The notes: generated from the sequence alone by a model not told the origin. 64,000 nucleotides of DNA from Aeromonas hydrophila subsp. hydrophila ATCC 7966 (GCF_000014805.1 NC_008570.1:1121001-1185000); one strand, 5' to 3'; shown: positions 26,784 to 36,296, counted from the first letter of the stretch. Numbers and translations: made by a program.

Positions 26784-29480
26784 CTATTTCATCCAAAGAC
26801 CAAGAAAGTCGCTGATTCTCTGCTTAATGCCACTATCAACTGTTCTCAGTCGTAGAATGGGAACACGGCATTTATTCAAAATCTCATTTTTCATGGCGTC
26901 CCGAGCCGCCTGCACGGGTTGGTCGTGATACCCACCATCGACTTCAATGACCCCTATCGGAGTCTTGCCCACTTTGAAATAGATCACGAAATCGCAACTG
27001 GCGCGCCTCATGAACGCCCGCTGAGTTTCCGTCCAGTCGGAGTTAGTCGGTGATGCGAGCTTTTCTAGTCGGATCTGCGTGTGGTACTTCAGAGCTTGGC
27101 ACGCCGGAGCCGACAGCGCTTCGCGCAGCAACTGCGCTACGATCTGCTCGGACTTGTAGCGTGAATCCTCGGGTCGTAGACGGGCGTTCAGGCGTGCCAA
27201 GGACTGATCGTACTCGTGGTACAACAAGTCGAATGCCGACACCACCGGCGCACGCACGATCTGCTCGTCCTGCGCGTAATAGCTGATATAGCGGATCAGT
27301 GCGGCGATGTGGCCATTGTTGTCGGTGAACACCTCGTCACCGGTCACCAGGGTGAAGCGATGTTTGGCTCGCGACACCGCAACGTTGATCATGCGTGGGT
27401 CGTCGACGAAATCCAGGCGTCCTTGCGCCTGGTTGTAGCGCTTCTTGTCCAGCACGGTAGAAAAGACGATCTCGTCGCACTCGCGCCCCTGGAACTTGTG
27501 CACCGTGTCATTGACGAAGTCCGCTGGCAGGTGCTTTTCGGAGAGGCTGACCTGTGCCCGGAACGGCGCGATGTAACCGCGACCTTCACCGTCCACTGCG
27601 ACGGGCGTCCCCTCGTCTTCGAGCACCTTCAGCAAGGAGTCCAACTCCCGAAGGTTGGTGTTCTTGCGTGCGTGGTTGCCCTTGGCGGTCACCACCAGGC
27701 GCAGGGGCTCCTCGCCGTTGTCCACGGTCATCGGCACCAGTGCGTTGTCATAGAACTGCTGGTTACAGAACTGAATTATCCTGGGGTGGCAGCGGTAATG
27801 CTCCTTCAACAGCGTCCTTGGCAGTGCGTCCTGGAACACGGCAATGCACGAATCCAGCAGGCTGTAGCGCTCGCAATCGTAGGCCTCGGCCGGCGCCTGC
27901 AGCCCCAGTTTCACGGGGATGTGCGGCAATTGGCGGTTGTCGCCGACGACGATCAGGTTCTTGGCGCAGCCCAGCGGCAGGATGCCCGGCACTATGTCCT
28001 GCAAGGAAGCTTCATCGATGATCACGTAGTCGAGGATCGCCCCCGGCGCGATCGAGTTGACGATGGAGTGCGTGCCGCTGCCCAGGATAGGGAAACGCTG
28101 CACGAAGGCATCAAAATCCATGCGGTAGGTTTTGACATCGAAGCTGTCTCGCGGCGGAACCTGGCCTTGCAGATGCTGTTTCAGATGGTGCATAGATGCG
28201 GTTGTCAGCTCTTTGAGCAAGGCCGTGAAATTTGCGCGCGACAAGGATTCACGGCACGCCCGCAGCTCGGTTTCTTTATCCTGCAGCGACTTGTCGTAGT
28301 AATGCATCTGCAGGGCATGGAACGCGGCCATTCGCGCCTCGCCCTCGGCTAACGGCTTGGTGCGAAAGACTCTGAATTTGAACAGCAGCTCTATACGGTC
28401 CTTGAGCTTCACGCGCTGCTCGCCCAGGTGCGCCAGGTAAGCCATGAGGTCGGCAGTCTTGCGCGGGGTCAGCCCGTACTTGTCCAATGAGCCTGTGGCC
28501 TGTACTCCGTTTTCTGCCTGCCACTGCTGCAGGTAGCGCCGCTCGATGACCAGCTCGTCCAATTCGATCTGCAGTTGTGCCGCCCGATTGTGGTCTTGCA
28601 GGTGCTGCTTCAAGCGGGTAAGCAAGCCCTGGATCTCTTCCTGGGACGGTGCCGGCCTGGGCGCACTGGCGGGCCATGCAGGCAGGTTGGCGAAGAAGGC
28701 CTCGCGGTTATCCTTGTTGCCAAGCTTGGCAACAAGGTAGCCCAGACCGCATTTCTCCAGCTTTTCGTAGACGTTTGCCACGGCTGCATTGTTGTTGGAC
28801 AGCACCGCTACTGTCTGCCCGCGCAACAGGATGTTGGCGAGGATGTTGAGGATGGTCTGGGTCTTGCCGGTTCCCGGTGGGCCTTCGATCACGCTGACTT
28901 GCGCGCTGAACGCCCGCTCGACGGCCTGGTACTGGCTTTCGTTCAGCCCGAACGGATAAATGAGCCCCTGACCTGGGGCGAGCATGCCGTTGCGCCCGGT
29001 GCAATAGGCTTGCAAGGCAGTGCTGGCGATAGCGGGCAGTTTTCCAAGCTGAGTCACGACATTGCTGGCTATCTCACGATCATCCTTCGATTGCGCTTGA
29101 GCGTGTCGGGCACTCGCAACCGCGGTGAAATAACTGAAGACCGGCGTGTCTTTGATCGAGGTAGGGGCGGAGAAGACGATGCCGTCCATTTTATGGACAT
29201 AGGGCCTGTTGCCGCCCAGGTAGTGCACCACGGCATATCGCTCACCGTAGATCACCGCTTTGTCGATAGGTTTGACGATCGTGCTGCCAGGTTTGGTCAG
29301 CAGTACATTGCTCAACTCGCGGGAAGGTGATACTTGGCAATGATTGAGTGGGCGAGTGTATTTTTTACTGGAGGGAAAATGACAGGTCACTTCCAGCGTT
29401 TCGTGCTTGTCGTTCCAGCGAATCGTCCAGTCGCTAATTTTTGCGGTTTTGTCCTCACCATCAACCAGAATCGATATCAT
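26784..29480 (-). CDS. SF1 (UPF1/DNA2-like) helicase with C-terminal DUF2726/PD-(D/E)XK-like nuclease domain
   Basis: 898 residues. An N-terminal beta-rich region (1-170) precedes an AAA_11/AAA_12 helicase: Walker A GPPGTGKT at residues 200-207, Walker B DYVIIDEAS near 487, later motifs LKEHYRCHPRII, HKFQGRECDEIVFS and NVAVSRAKHRFTLV. The final 74 residues (SCDFVIYFKVGKTPIGVIEVDGGYHD) look like a DUF2726/Vsr-like nuclease fold with Asp830, Glu846 and Asp848 as candidate metal ligands. Helicase-nuclease fusions of this kind are often anti-phage genes; that role is inferred from architecture and island position. It is a single gene between an IS3 and an IS110 remnant. GC content is close to the core, unlike its right neighbours. 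Confidence 0.82.
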   Translation of the reverse strand: MISILVDGEDKTAKISDWTIRWNDKHETLEVTCHFPSSKKYTRPLNHCQVSPSRELSNVLLTKPGSTIVKPIDKAVIYGERYAVVHYLGGNRPYVHKMDGIVFSAPTSIKDTPVFSYFTAVASARHAQAQSKDDREIASNVVTQLGKLPAIASTALQAYCTGRNGMLAPGQGLIYPFGLNESQYQAVERAFSAQVSVIEGPPGTGKTQTILNILANILLRGQTVAVLSNNNAAVANVYEKLEKCGLGYLVAKLGNKDNREAFFANLPAWPASAPRPAPSQEEIQGLLTRLKQHLQDHNRAAQLQIELDELVIERRYLQQWQAENGVQATGSLDKYGLTPRKTADLMAYLAHLGEQRVKLKDRIELLFKFRVFRTKPLAEGEARMAAFHALQMHYYDKSLQDKETELRACRESLSRANFTALLKELTTASMHHLKQHLQGQVPPRDSFDVKTYRMDFDAFVQRFPILGSGTHSIVNSIAPGAILDYVIIDEASLQDIVPGILPLGCAKNLIVVGDNRQLPHIPVKLGLQAPAEAYDCERYSLLDSCIAVFQDALPRTLLKEHYRCHPRIIQFCNQQFYDNALVPMTVDNGEEPLRLVVTAKGNHARKNTNLRELDSLLKVLEDEGTPVAVDGEGRGYIAPFRAQVSLSEKHLPADFVNDTVHKFQGRECDEIVFSTVLDKKRYNQAQGRLDFVDDPRMINVAVSRAKHRFTLVTGDEVFTDNNGHIAALIRYISYYAQDEQIVRAPVVSAFDLLYHEYDQSLARLNARLRPEDSRYKSEQIVAQLLREALSAPACQALKYHTQIRLEKLASPTNSDWTETQRAFMRRASCDFVIYFKVGKTPIGVIEVDGGYHDQPVQAARDAMKNEILNKCRVPILRLRTVDSGIKQRISDFLGLWMK

Positions 29481-29701
29481 GTATTTTTAATCCCTAGGCG
29501 CATTACGTTCAGTTTTGCCTCACGCCAAATACTACGGTTGCCAAGGAGGAACATATTGCCATCATTCCATGCAAGTATGGAGAGCTGGCTCATGTGTTTA
29601 TCCATCTTTCGGGTGTGAATGGGGGCGCCGCGTGTCTCCAAAATGGTATCTGAGTACCAAGGTAGCGAATGTTAAGTTTTTACTGATGAGAGGTGATTGC
29701 C

Positions 29702-29797
29702 ATGAAGGTTACGACGCTCGGTATCGAGCGGGTAAAAAATCTTTTCGCATTACATGGTGTTATTCAACATGGCAAACGGGTCTTAAGCAATAGTTGA
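29702..29797 (+). pseudogene. IS110-family transposase N-terminal fragment
   Basis: ATG at 29702 gives MKVTTLGIERVKNLFALHGV and ends after 31 residues. IS110 transposases start MK..TVGIDLAKN.F.LHGV, so this is a 5' stub; the catalytic Asp of GID is Glu here and the rest is gone. A GAGAGGTGATTG ribosome site remains. Confidence 0.75.
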
Positions 29798-30725
29798 AAT
29801 GGAGTCAGATGCTCTCTTCTTTAGCAATAGGAGCAGCATGAATGCATGCGGTATAGCCCATTGCAGGGTCTATAACCATCAAACTATCCTAAGGACAATC
29901 ACCTGCTTATTACATCTAAAGAGGCAACAGTCCGTATCCCATCTAGCAAGAACACTAGGCTACGGATAAATGGCCACTGTAGGAATGAGGGTATTGGTGA
30001 TGCGAGAAGGAAGTGCTGGAGCGCAGGAAGAATATATTGAGGTATCACCGTCGTTCGCTGGCATAGACCACAATTTATCAGTTCAAGCTGTCGCAGGAAA
30101 AATCACACTGAAAACATACCCCAGCTTGGTGAGGCTGGAAAATCATGGTTTACTGGGATTTTGCCTACTTAGCACTATGAGTAGGTTTAAACATGTAGCA
30201 GCTTTCGCCGTAGTAGGGGGGGCAGCATGAAGTAGAATCATTCCAGTTGCGGATGTTCTGGTGAGATAGCGAACTGCTGGTCAGTGGTTCCTGTAGTTGA
30301 TGCAGAAATATCCCATTGTGGAGAGTGATAATGATACTGATGTGAATATTTTTTGTTGATTTTTTTATTTTAAGATTTAGAGAATAAAAATTATTTAGGC
30401 CAAGTAAAGATCATCAATCTCTTCATAGAAAAACTGAACTCAAGCTGTTCTAAGAGTAAGTATGATTGTGCACGCGCTCACATATTTAAAAATATGTGAA
30501 GTAAGCTTGCTTGGCATTTATTGGTTTCAATGCGGTCCCTTTTAATCATTATTGTGATTGCTGTCACTAAAAATGATACATTTATTAGATGGATAGCAAA
30601 GAGTGTAGCTTTACTAAATTAAATTTATTATTTATTTATTAAATATTAACAATTTAATTGATCGCACCTAGATACAGCCACTCTTATATAGTCCCGCCGA
30701 TAAAGGTATACCTCAGGGGCTATTA
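29798..30725. other. AT-rich non-coding stretch before the inverse autotransporter
   Basis: About 930 bases. The left part (29800-30240) looks like decayed coding DNA with no recognisable family. The right part (30240-30725) is strongly AT-rich and should contain the promoter of the inverse-autotransporter gene, including a candidate CRP site at 30553-30568. One 86-codon frame at 29970-30230 has no ribosome site or family resemblance and is not called. Confidence 0.5.
30553..30568 (+). promoter_or_regulatory. Candidate CRP site upstream of the ZirT-like gene
   Basis: TGTGATTGCTGTCACT matches TGTGA-N6-TCACA at nine of ten fixed positions. It is centred about 165 bases before the ATG. A plausible -10 (TATTAG, near 30587) would put it near -41. 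This is a sequence match only. Confidence 0.45.
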
Positions 30726-33476
30726 ATGAACTTCACACCAAGCAAAGTCCATCAGTTTTTTTGGACTTATCTCTTTTTAGGACAGCAGGCATTATTTCCT
30801 GTGGTGTATGCGGCTGGATCACTCTTTACATTCGCTTCTGAGCAACCTGAACTTATCCGCTATCTCATCAAAAAGGGAGATACGCTTGATTCTGTCTCAC
30901 GCCAGTTTGGGGTGGTGCCACATCAACTGTTGACATTAAACCGCCACCTGAAACTCGATGCACCTTATCTGGTGGTTGGGGAGACCATAAATGTACCACG
31001 ACCACAGACCTTGCCCATATTAGTTAGCGAGAATCCACTGTACCTGAAAGAAAATACAGAGAGTCACATTAATGTGGAACAAAAAGTGGCTCAGCATGTT
31101 ACTCGCCTGGGGCAGGCACTCACAGCACTTGAAGAGGGGAGGGAGGCTGGTTTTGAAAATGAGAGTGAGATAGTTAAAGGTGCGCGTCGTGCACAGCGCA
31201 ATAGCATAGCTGCCTCTGGAGAGCAGGTGCCGACATCTGCATCGCGCTATGGCTCGGAGCAGGAGGTGCAGTACTGGCGTCAGCAGCTCGCGACACAGTT
31301 TGAAGAGGAGGCCAATGCGTATGCTGCATCCTTGCTGGGGGCGATGGGCACAGCCAGAACCCGGGTGACGCTGGATGACGATTTCAATATGGTCACTGCC
31401 GAGGCGGATCTCTTGTTGCCGCTTGCTGAAGAGCAGCAGACTCTGTTGTTTACCCAGTTTGGTCTACGCCGAAATGGGCAGGATCGTACCATTGCCAATC
31501 TGGGGGTGGGCCAGCGTCATTTCCTCGACCGCTGGATGCTGGGTTACAACCTGTTTGCTGATTATGACCTGACCAATCGGCACTGGCGTGCGGGAGTCGG
31601 AGCTGAGGCGTGGCGTGATTATCTCAAGTTGGGCGCCAACTTTTATACCCCACTGAGCAGTTGGCGTGACTCCCCACGGTTTGAGGGTATGGAAGAGCGC
31701 GCAGCACGCGGCATGGATGTGCGTCTTGAGGCCTATCTGCCAGCCTATCCGCAATGGAGCGCATCCCTCACTGCTGAGCAGTATTTGGGGGAGCGGGTTG
31801 GCTTGCTGGACGCTGATCAGCTTGAGCGCGATCCGCATGCCATTACTGCTGGTCTGCACTATAACCCCTTCCCGTTACTCAAGATGGATGTCGAGCAAGT
31901 TGAAGCGAGCGGCAGGCAACATGACACCCGCTTTACGCTGGGGCTGGAGTGGAAGCTCGGGGCAACGCTCTGGGACATGCTGAACCCGTCCAGTGTCGAC
32001 AAGTCGTTGGCGGGTATGCGCCACGATCTGATTGAGCGTAACAATGACATGGTGCTTGAGTATCGTGACAAGGTGCTCCTCAAGGCGTCTCTCAACGACC
32101 AATATTCCGCGGTTGAGGGGCAAGCACTGACCTTGACGCTCAACATCCAGCATTCCCGTCAGATAGCCTCCATCCAGTGGTTGGGTGACGTCCTGGGGCT
32201 CAGTGGGCTTAGCCCGGCTGATACGGCTGGGCAGGACAAACGCGCCCTCACACTCCCGTCCCTGCCCACCTATCGTATTGGCCAATCCAATCAATATCCG
32301 GTCGTTGCCATCGTCACCGACATCGATGGCCATGAAGCCATTGCGGAAGGGGTTGTTGCCGTTTCGGAAGACTCTGGGCTGCAACCTGCTATCCAGTTGG
32401 CAGAGCACTTTGTTCAACTTCTACCCGGTGCTCACTACCAAGTTGACTGGGGGGTTGTTGACCCCCGTCAGAAGCCCGCCAAAGCACGCAATGGGATCCC
32501 GATTGAGAGCATTGAGGGGGATGTTGAAGCGGACCGCGATGGTTACCAGTACCGCTATCGCCTGACATTTCAAGGGCCTGGACAGGTACTGACGGGGCGT
32601 GAGCTGGTTGCACCCGGGCAACCCAACCCCGGCACGCGGTATCGCTTGGATGTTGAGGTCATCTTCCCGAGTGGTCATGTGGCGCGTGACAGCATGGAGT
32701 TTGAGTTTATTGATGACGCGACGGTGCCGGGGGCCCCGACACTGACAGCGGCCGACAGCAATGGTGACGACAAGCCGGAGGTCACTGGTAAAGCGGAACC
32801 AGAGAGCACGGTGACCATTACCTGGCCGGATGGCTCGACCAGCACCACGACTGCAGATGTGGATGGCAACTACACCCTGGAAGCTCCGACGGTGCAGGGG
32901 AGTGGCACCATCACCGCCACGGCTACCGACAAGAGCGGCAACACCGGGCCGGCTACCAGCGTGAACTACATCGACTCAACGGTACCGGGGGCCCCGACGT
33001 TGGCTGCAACGGATAGCAATAGCGACAACAAGCCGGAGGTCAGTGGCAAGGCAGAGCCGGACAGCACGGTGACCATTACCTGGCCGGATGGCACAACCAG
33101 CACCACGGCTGCAGATGTGGATGGCAACTACACCCTGGAAGCTCCGACGGTGCAGGGGAGTGGCACCATCACCGCCACGGCTACCGACAAGAGCGGCAAC
33201 ACTGGGCCTGCTAGCAGTGTGAACTATCTCGCGAGCTTGGTGGGGGTGACGATTACCGGGCTGGTTGACGGCTTTCCTCAGGTGGGAGCGGTACTGACGG
33301 CCGTGTCTGACTGCGGCTCGAGCGCCTGCCGTGCAGGACTGACCTGGCAGTGGCAGATTGAAGATGGTGTCGGCAGTGGAAATTTTGTGGATATCGGTGG
33401 GGCGACCAGCGTGACCTATTTACCCGCGCGAGAAGATCAGAAGAAACGGGTGCGCGTCATTGTTGCGCCGCTGTGA
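30726..33476 (+). CDS. Invasin/intimin-like inverse autotransporter (type Ve), ZirT-like
   Basis: 916 residues. N-terminal export region (1-30), LysM-type peptidoglycan-binding module (residues about 44-91, RYLIKKGDTLDSVSRQFGVV ... INVP), Q/E-rich linker, then the 12-strand inverse-autotransporter barrel (about 219-445; GLRRNGQDRTIANLGVGQRH, LGYNLFADYDLT, RGMDVRLEAYLPAYPQWSAS). The passenger side has Ig-like segments at about 460-660, two near-identical 86-residue Ig repeats (665-836) and a C-terminal domain resembling those of the next two proteins. Compared with intimin (over 900) and invasins the passenger is short and lacks a lectin tip. The ATG follows AGGGG. Two small secreted proteins downstream suggest a zirTSU-type locus, in which the barrel protein is linked to export of separately made partners. 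Confidence 0.83.
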   Translation: MNFTPSKVHQFFWTYLFLGQQALFPVVYAAGSLFTFASEQPELIRYLIKKGDTLDSVSRQFGVVPHQLLTLNRHLKLDAPYLVVGETINVPRPQTLPILVSENPLYLKENTESHINVEQKVAQHVTRLGQALTALEEGREAGFENESEIVKGARRAQRNSIAASGEQVPTSASRYGSEQEVQYWRQQLATQFEEEANAYAASLLGAMGTARTRVTLDDDFNMVTAEADLLLPLAEEQQTLLFTQFGLRRNGQDRTIANLGVGQRHFLDRWMLGYNLFADYDLTNRHWRAGVGAEAWRDYLKLGANFYTPLSSWRDSPRFEGMEERAARGMDVRLEAYLPAYPQWSASLTAEQYLGERVGLLDADQLERDPHAITAGLHYNPFPLLKMDVEQVEASGRQHDTRFTLGLEWKLGATLWDMLNPSSVDKSLAGMRHDLIERNNDMVLEYRDKVLLKASLNDQYSAVEGQALTLTLNIQHSRQIASIQWLGDVLGLSGLSPADTAGQDKRALTLPSLPTYRIGQSNQYPVVAIVTDIDGHEAIAEGVVAVSEDSGLQPAIQLAEHFVQLLPGAHYQVDWGVVDPRQKPAKARNGIPIESIEGDVEADRDGYQYRYRLTFQGPGQVLTGRELVAPGQPNPGTRYRLDVEVIFPSGHVARDSMEFEFIDDATVPGAPTLTAADSNGDDKPEVTGKAEPESTVTITWPDGSTSTTTADVDGNYTLEAPTVQGSGTITATATDKSGNTGPATSVNYIDSTVPGAPTLAATDSNSDNKPEVSGKAEPDSTVTITWPDGTTSTTAADVDGNYTLEAPTVQGSGTITATATDKSGNTGPASSVNYLASLVGVTITGLVDGFPQVGAVLTAVSDCGSSACRAGLTWQWQIEDGVGSGNFVDIGGATSVTYLPAREDQKKRVRVIVAPL
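32721..33236 (+). repeat. Two tandem 258-bp Ig-domain repeats
   Basis: Copies at 32721-32978 and 32979-33236 encode 86-residue units starting TVPGAPTL.A.DSN and ending SGNTGPA.SVNY. They are nearly identical at the DNA level across most of their length, so copy number can change by recombination. Confidence 0.92.
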
Positions 33477-33624
33477 GTGTCACCAAGAAGTGCGGAGGTG
33501 ATGTCTGGGACGCTGAGTGCCTTGGTTCACTGGTATGCAAGAGCCGTGATGGTTAGGCATCCGTTGTGGTGTGTATCGGCGCTAGGTAAATCATTTTTTA
33601 TAGCCAAAAGGAAGAGAGCAAGTG

Positions 33625-34332
33625 ATGAGAAAGCAAAAAATCGCGGTATCGGTAGCAGTGGTAATGTGGGGGGTGACCAGTGGCGCCAGTGCGCTAACGT
33701 CAGCTCCAACCGATGCCGTTAAGGGGCGCGCCCCAACGTTGGATAGTGCATCTTTTACCTATACCGATGCTAATGGCAATGGTCGGGTGGATGTGAACGA
33801 TACCTTGCAAATTGTCGAAACCGGTTTTGGTGACTTGGATGGGGATGCACCAGTAACTAGTGAATACAAGTGGTATCGCGATGGGACACCGATTGTTGGT
33901 GCGACGGGCAACAGCTACACCCTGGTTGCGGCAGACCTGGGTACAAAAATTACTGCCAGTGTCATTCCGCAAACCGACTCGATAACAACCGATCCGTATC
34001 AGGGGACTCAGGTGGCAGTGAGTGGCGCTCCCGATGGCGATGACTCTGTTGATGTGGTTGATCCCAATGAGGTGGATGCCGTCGAGATCGTCATTGCGGC
34101 CACTGACGCTGCGCTTGCTGGCAATCCGATTGTCTCCACCGAACTCAGGGCCAAGGTCACTACCAGCGCCGGGAATATAGGTACGGCGACTGATTATACC
34201 TATCAGTGGATGATTGAAGACTCTGTCGGGGCGGGTACTTACAGTCCGATTGCTGGCGTCACCAGCGAAACTTACACCCCGGGCAAGGATGATCAGAAGC
34301 GCAAGCTGCAGGTGGATGTCACCAAGAAGTAA
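33625..34332 (+). CDS. Secreted Ig-like protein, ZirU-like passenger
   Basis: 235 residues with a Sec signal peptide (MRKQKIAVSVAVVMWGVTSGASA). Two Ig-like units follow: the first has DANGNGRVDVNDTLQIVETGFGDLDGDAPVTSEYKWYRDGTPI, the second YTYQWMIEDSVGAGTYSPI and the end KDDQKRKLQVDVTKK. The last 45 residues closely resemble the C-terminus of the upstream inverse autotransporter (WQWQIEDGVGSGNFVDIGG ... REDQKKRVRVIVAP). It starts at ATG 33625 after AAGGAAGAGAG; a GTG one codon earlier is also open. I infer export across the outer membrane with help of the neighbouring barrel protein. Confidence 0.72.
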   Translation: MRKQKIAVSVAVVMWGVTSGASALTSAPTDAVKGRAPTLDSASFTYTDANGNGRVDVNDTLQIVETGFGDLDGDAPVTSEYKWYRDGTPIVGATGNSYTLVAADLGTKITASVIPQTDSITTDPYQGTQVAVSGAPDGDDSVDVVDPNEVDAVEIVIAATDAALAGNPIVSTELRAKVTTSAGNIGTATDYTYQWMIEDSVGAGTYSPIAGVTSETYTPGKDDQKRKLQVDVTKK

Positions 34333-34574
34333 AGTCATCACCAGCCCCGACTGGCTGGGCATGATATCCGGACCATCGCCAGCAGCAAGAGGTTGATGGT
34401 TATCGGATGGATAACGGGTTGTCCTGCCTTGCCAGGGAAGGCGAGGTGGGCACATCAATCAGCAATACAGGGCGCTCGTGGGCGCCCACCATTTAACCAG
34501 CCTGGCCCGTGAAGATGGCGAAGCTGGCTAGTTACAGCAGGTGATGGTGCTGTCGTAAACCGGAGAGTGTTTGA

Positions 34575-36251
34575 ATGAAGGTGATATCTCGTTATTTGTC
34601 ATATCTGGCACTGTGGATGGTGCTGTGGCAAACGACAGGAGCAATGGCCGAAAGTGCCAACACCCTGTCGGTGCAGGGGCGTGCGCCAGTGGCATCTGGC
34701 GTGACACTGACTGGCCCGGCGGCGCCATTGGTGGGGGATACCCTGCTGGGAACATATACCTTTAATGATCTGGATGCCGATGAGGAAGAGGGCAGTGTAT
34801 TGCGTTGGCTAAATAATAGTGACATCGAACTCGCCAGAGGTGATCGCTATCTGTTGACCGATGCCGAACGTGGCAAACAGCTTCGCTTTGCTGTTACCCC
34901 GGCCACCAATCCGGCGGTGACTGATCCGCATGAGGGGGCAGAGGTAAGCAGTTCTCTCTCTGCGGTGGTGCAGGGGCGGCCAGACCCCGCCAAATCCACC
35001 TTCAGTGCCAACAAGTCCACCATAGTGGCGGATGGGGTTGATAACGCAGTTCTGACGCTGACCCTCAAAGACGACAATCAAGCACCGGTAACCGGCATCA
35101 GTGATCGGGTTGCGCTAGGCTACAGCGGTGTGGATACAGATGTTATCTCCCTGACTGAAAACGATCTGGGCAATGGCATCTATGAGTACATCCTGACGGG
35201 GACCAAGTCTGGCGTTGTCACTCTGACGCCACAGCTGGATGGCGCTCCCTTGACCACTATCCCTCAATCACTGCAGGTGACTCTGGCCGCTAACCCAGCC
35301 ACCACGAAAGTGGTCCAACTGGTGACCACAACAGACAGTCAGCCTGCGGATAACGTCAGCGCTGACCTGCTGACAGCGACTGTGCATGATATTGAGGGGA
35401 ACCCCATGCAGGGCGCTAGCGTGGTGTGGTCGCATGGGAGCACCACGGCAACCTTGGGCGCAGCGACAAGCGTGACCGACAGTAATGGTCTGGCAACGGT
35501 GAGCCTCATCAACACCCGGGCTGAGACAGTCGCCGTGACGGCCAGGGTTCAAGCCAATTCCGGTGACTCGGGCATGACCAGTGATGCCAACTTCGCACTC
35601 TATCCGGTGCTCGATACATTAGCCGTAGGGACCAATAATCAGCCCGCCAATAATAAGGCCTTGAACACAATAGTGGCCACATTCAAAGACCTTGATGGGG
35701 CGGTTCTGGCAAATGTGCCGATCACTGTGCAGTTCACTGCTGACAAGAGCACTGTCACGTTCGATAACGAGTCGCCATGGACGACCACTACCAATGACGC
35801 TGGTGCGGTGATCGTGTCACTGCGTAACAACGTGGTTGAGAATGTTGAGGTTACGCTATATGCGACAAACAGCAGTACAGTGCAAAAAGTGGCCTCGGTT
35901 AACTTTACAGAATTGATGATATCGAGATTCCTCAAGCCGGATCCGGCCACCATGAATTGGCTAGATGCCGACAACTATTGCAATAACATCGGGCGCCGTT
36001 TACCGACGGTGGATGAATTGAGAGCATTGTTTGTCGAGGTGTCCCCTTCCTTTGGTCAGAATTATGAATTGTGTTATGTTCATGGATGGCCAATGGATGG
36101 CAAGTGTGGTGGTACCTACGATGACTATTGGACGAGTGAGAAGTATGTTCCCCATGGTACTAGCGCTCATGCCGCCGTCTATATGCACACCGGTGCTGTT
36201 GGTGGATTCGGTGACACACAGCCTAGTCAGGTAGTATGCATACGTCGTTGA
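34575..36251 (+). CDS. Secreted multi-Ig adhesin-like protein, ZirS-like passenger
   Basis: 558 residues with a signal peptide (MKVISRYLSYLALWMVLWQTTGAMA). An N-terminal Ig-like unit of the type shared with its two upstream neighbours comes first (TLTGPAAPLVGDTLLGTYTFNDLDADEEEG). Two or three invasin-type Big_1 domains follow (about residues 135-450; STIVADGVDNAVLTLTLKD, DSQPADNVSADLLTATVHD, NQPANNKALNTIVATFKDLDG). The C-terminus (about 455-558) is a lectin-like tip with WLDADNYCNNIGRRLPTVDEL and Cys residues that could form disulfides, as in the C-type-lectin-like tips of invasins. It has no barrel of its own. CGGAGAG precedes the ATG. Confidence 0.75.
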   Translation: MKVISRYLSYLALWMVLWQTTGAMAESANTLSVQGRAPVASGVTLTGPAAPLVGDTLLGTYTFNDLDADEEEGSVLRWLNNSDIELARGDRYLLTDAERGKQLRFAVTPATNPAVTDPHEGAEVSSSLSAVVQGRPDPAKSTFSANKSTIVADGVDNAVLTLTLKDDNQAPVTGISDRVALGYSGVDTDVISLTENDLGNGIYEYILTGTKSGVVTLTPQLDGAPLTTIPQSLQVTLAANPATTKVVQLVTTTDSQPADNVSADLLTATVHDIEGNPMQGASVVWSHGSTTATLGAATSVTDSNGLATVSLINTRAETVAVTARVQANSGDSGMTSDANFALYPVLDTLAVGTNNQPANNKALNTIVATFKDLDGAVLANVPITVQFTADKSTVTFDNESPWTTTTNDAGAVIVSLRNNVVENVEVTLYATNSSTVQKVASVNFTELMISRFLKPDPATMNWLDADNYCNNIGRRLPTVDELRALFVEVSPSFGQNYELCYVHGWPMDGKCGGTYDDYWTSEKYVPHGTSAHAAVYMHTGAVGGFGDTQPSQVVCIRR

Positions 36252-36296
36252 GAGGCTGTTGTTTCCAAAAACGATGAAAGTTGAATGCAACTAACC

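Noticed and set aside
29515..29793. 92-codon frame overlapping the IS110 stub
   Set aside because: A different frame of the same DNA; the IS110-like reading from 29702 explains the region better.
29970..30230. 86-codon plus-strand frame
   Set aside because: No ribosome site, no recognisable family and no neighbour support; more likely decayed DNA.
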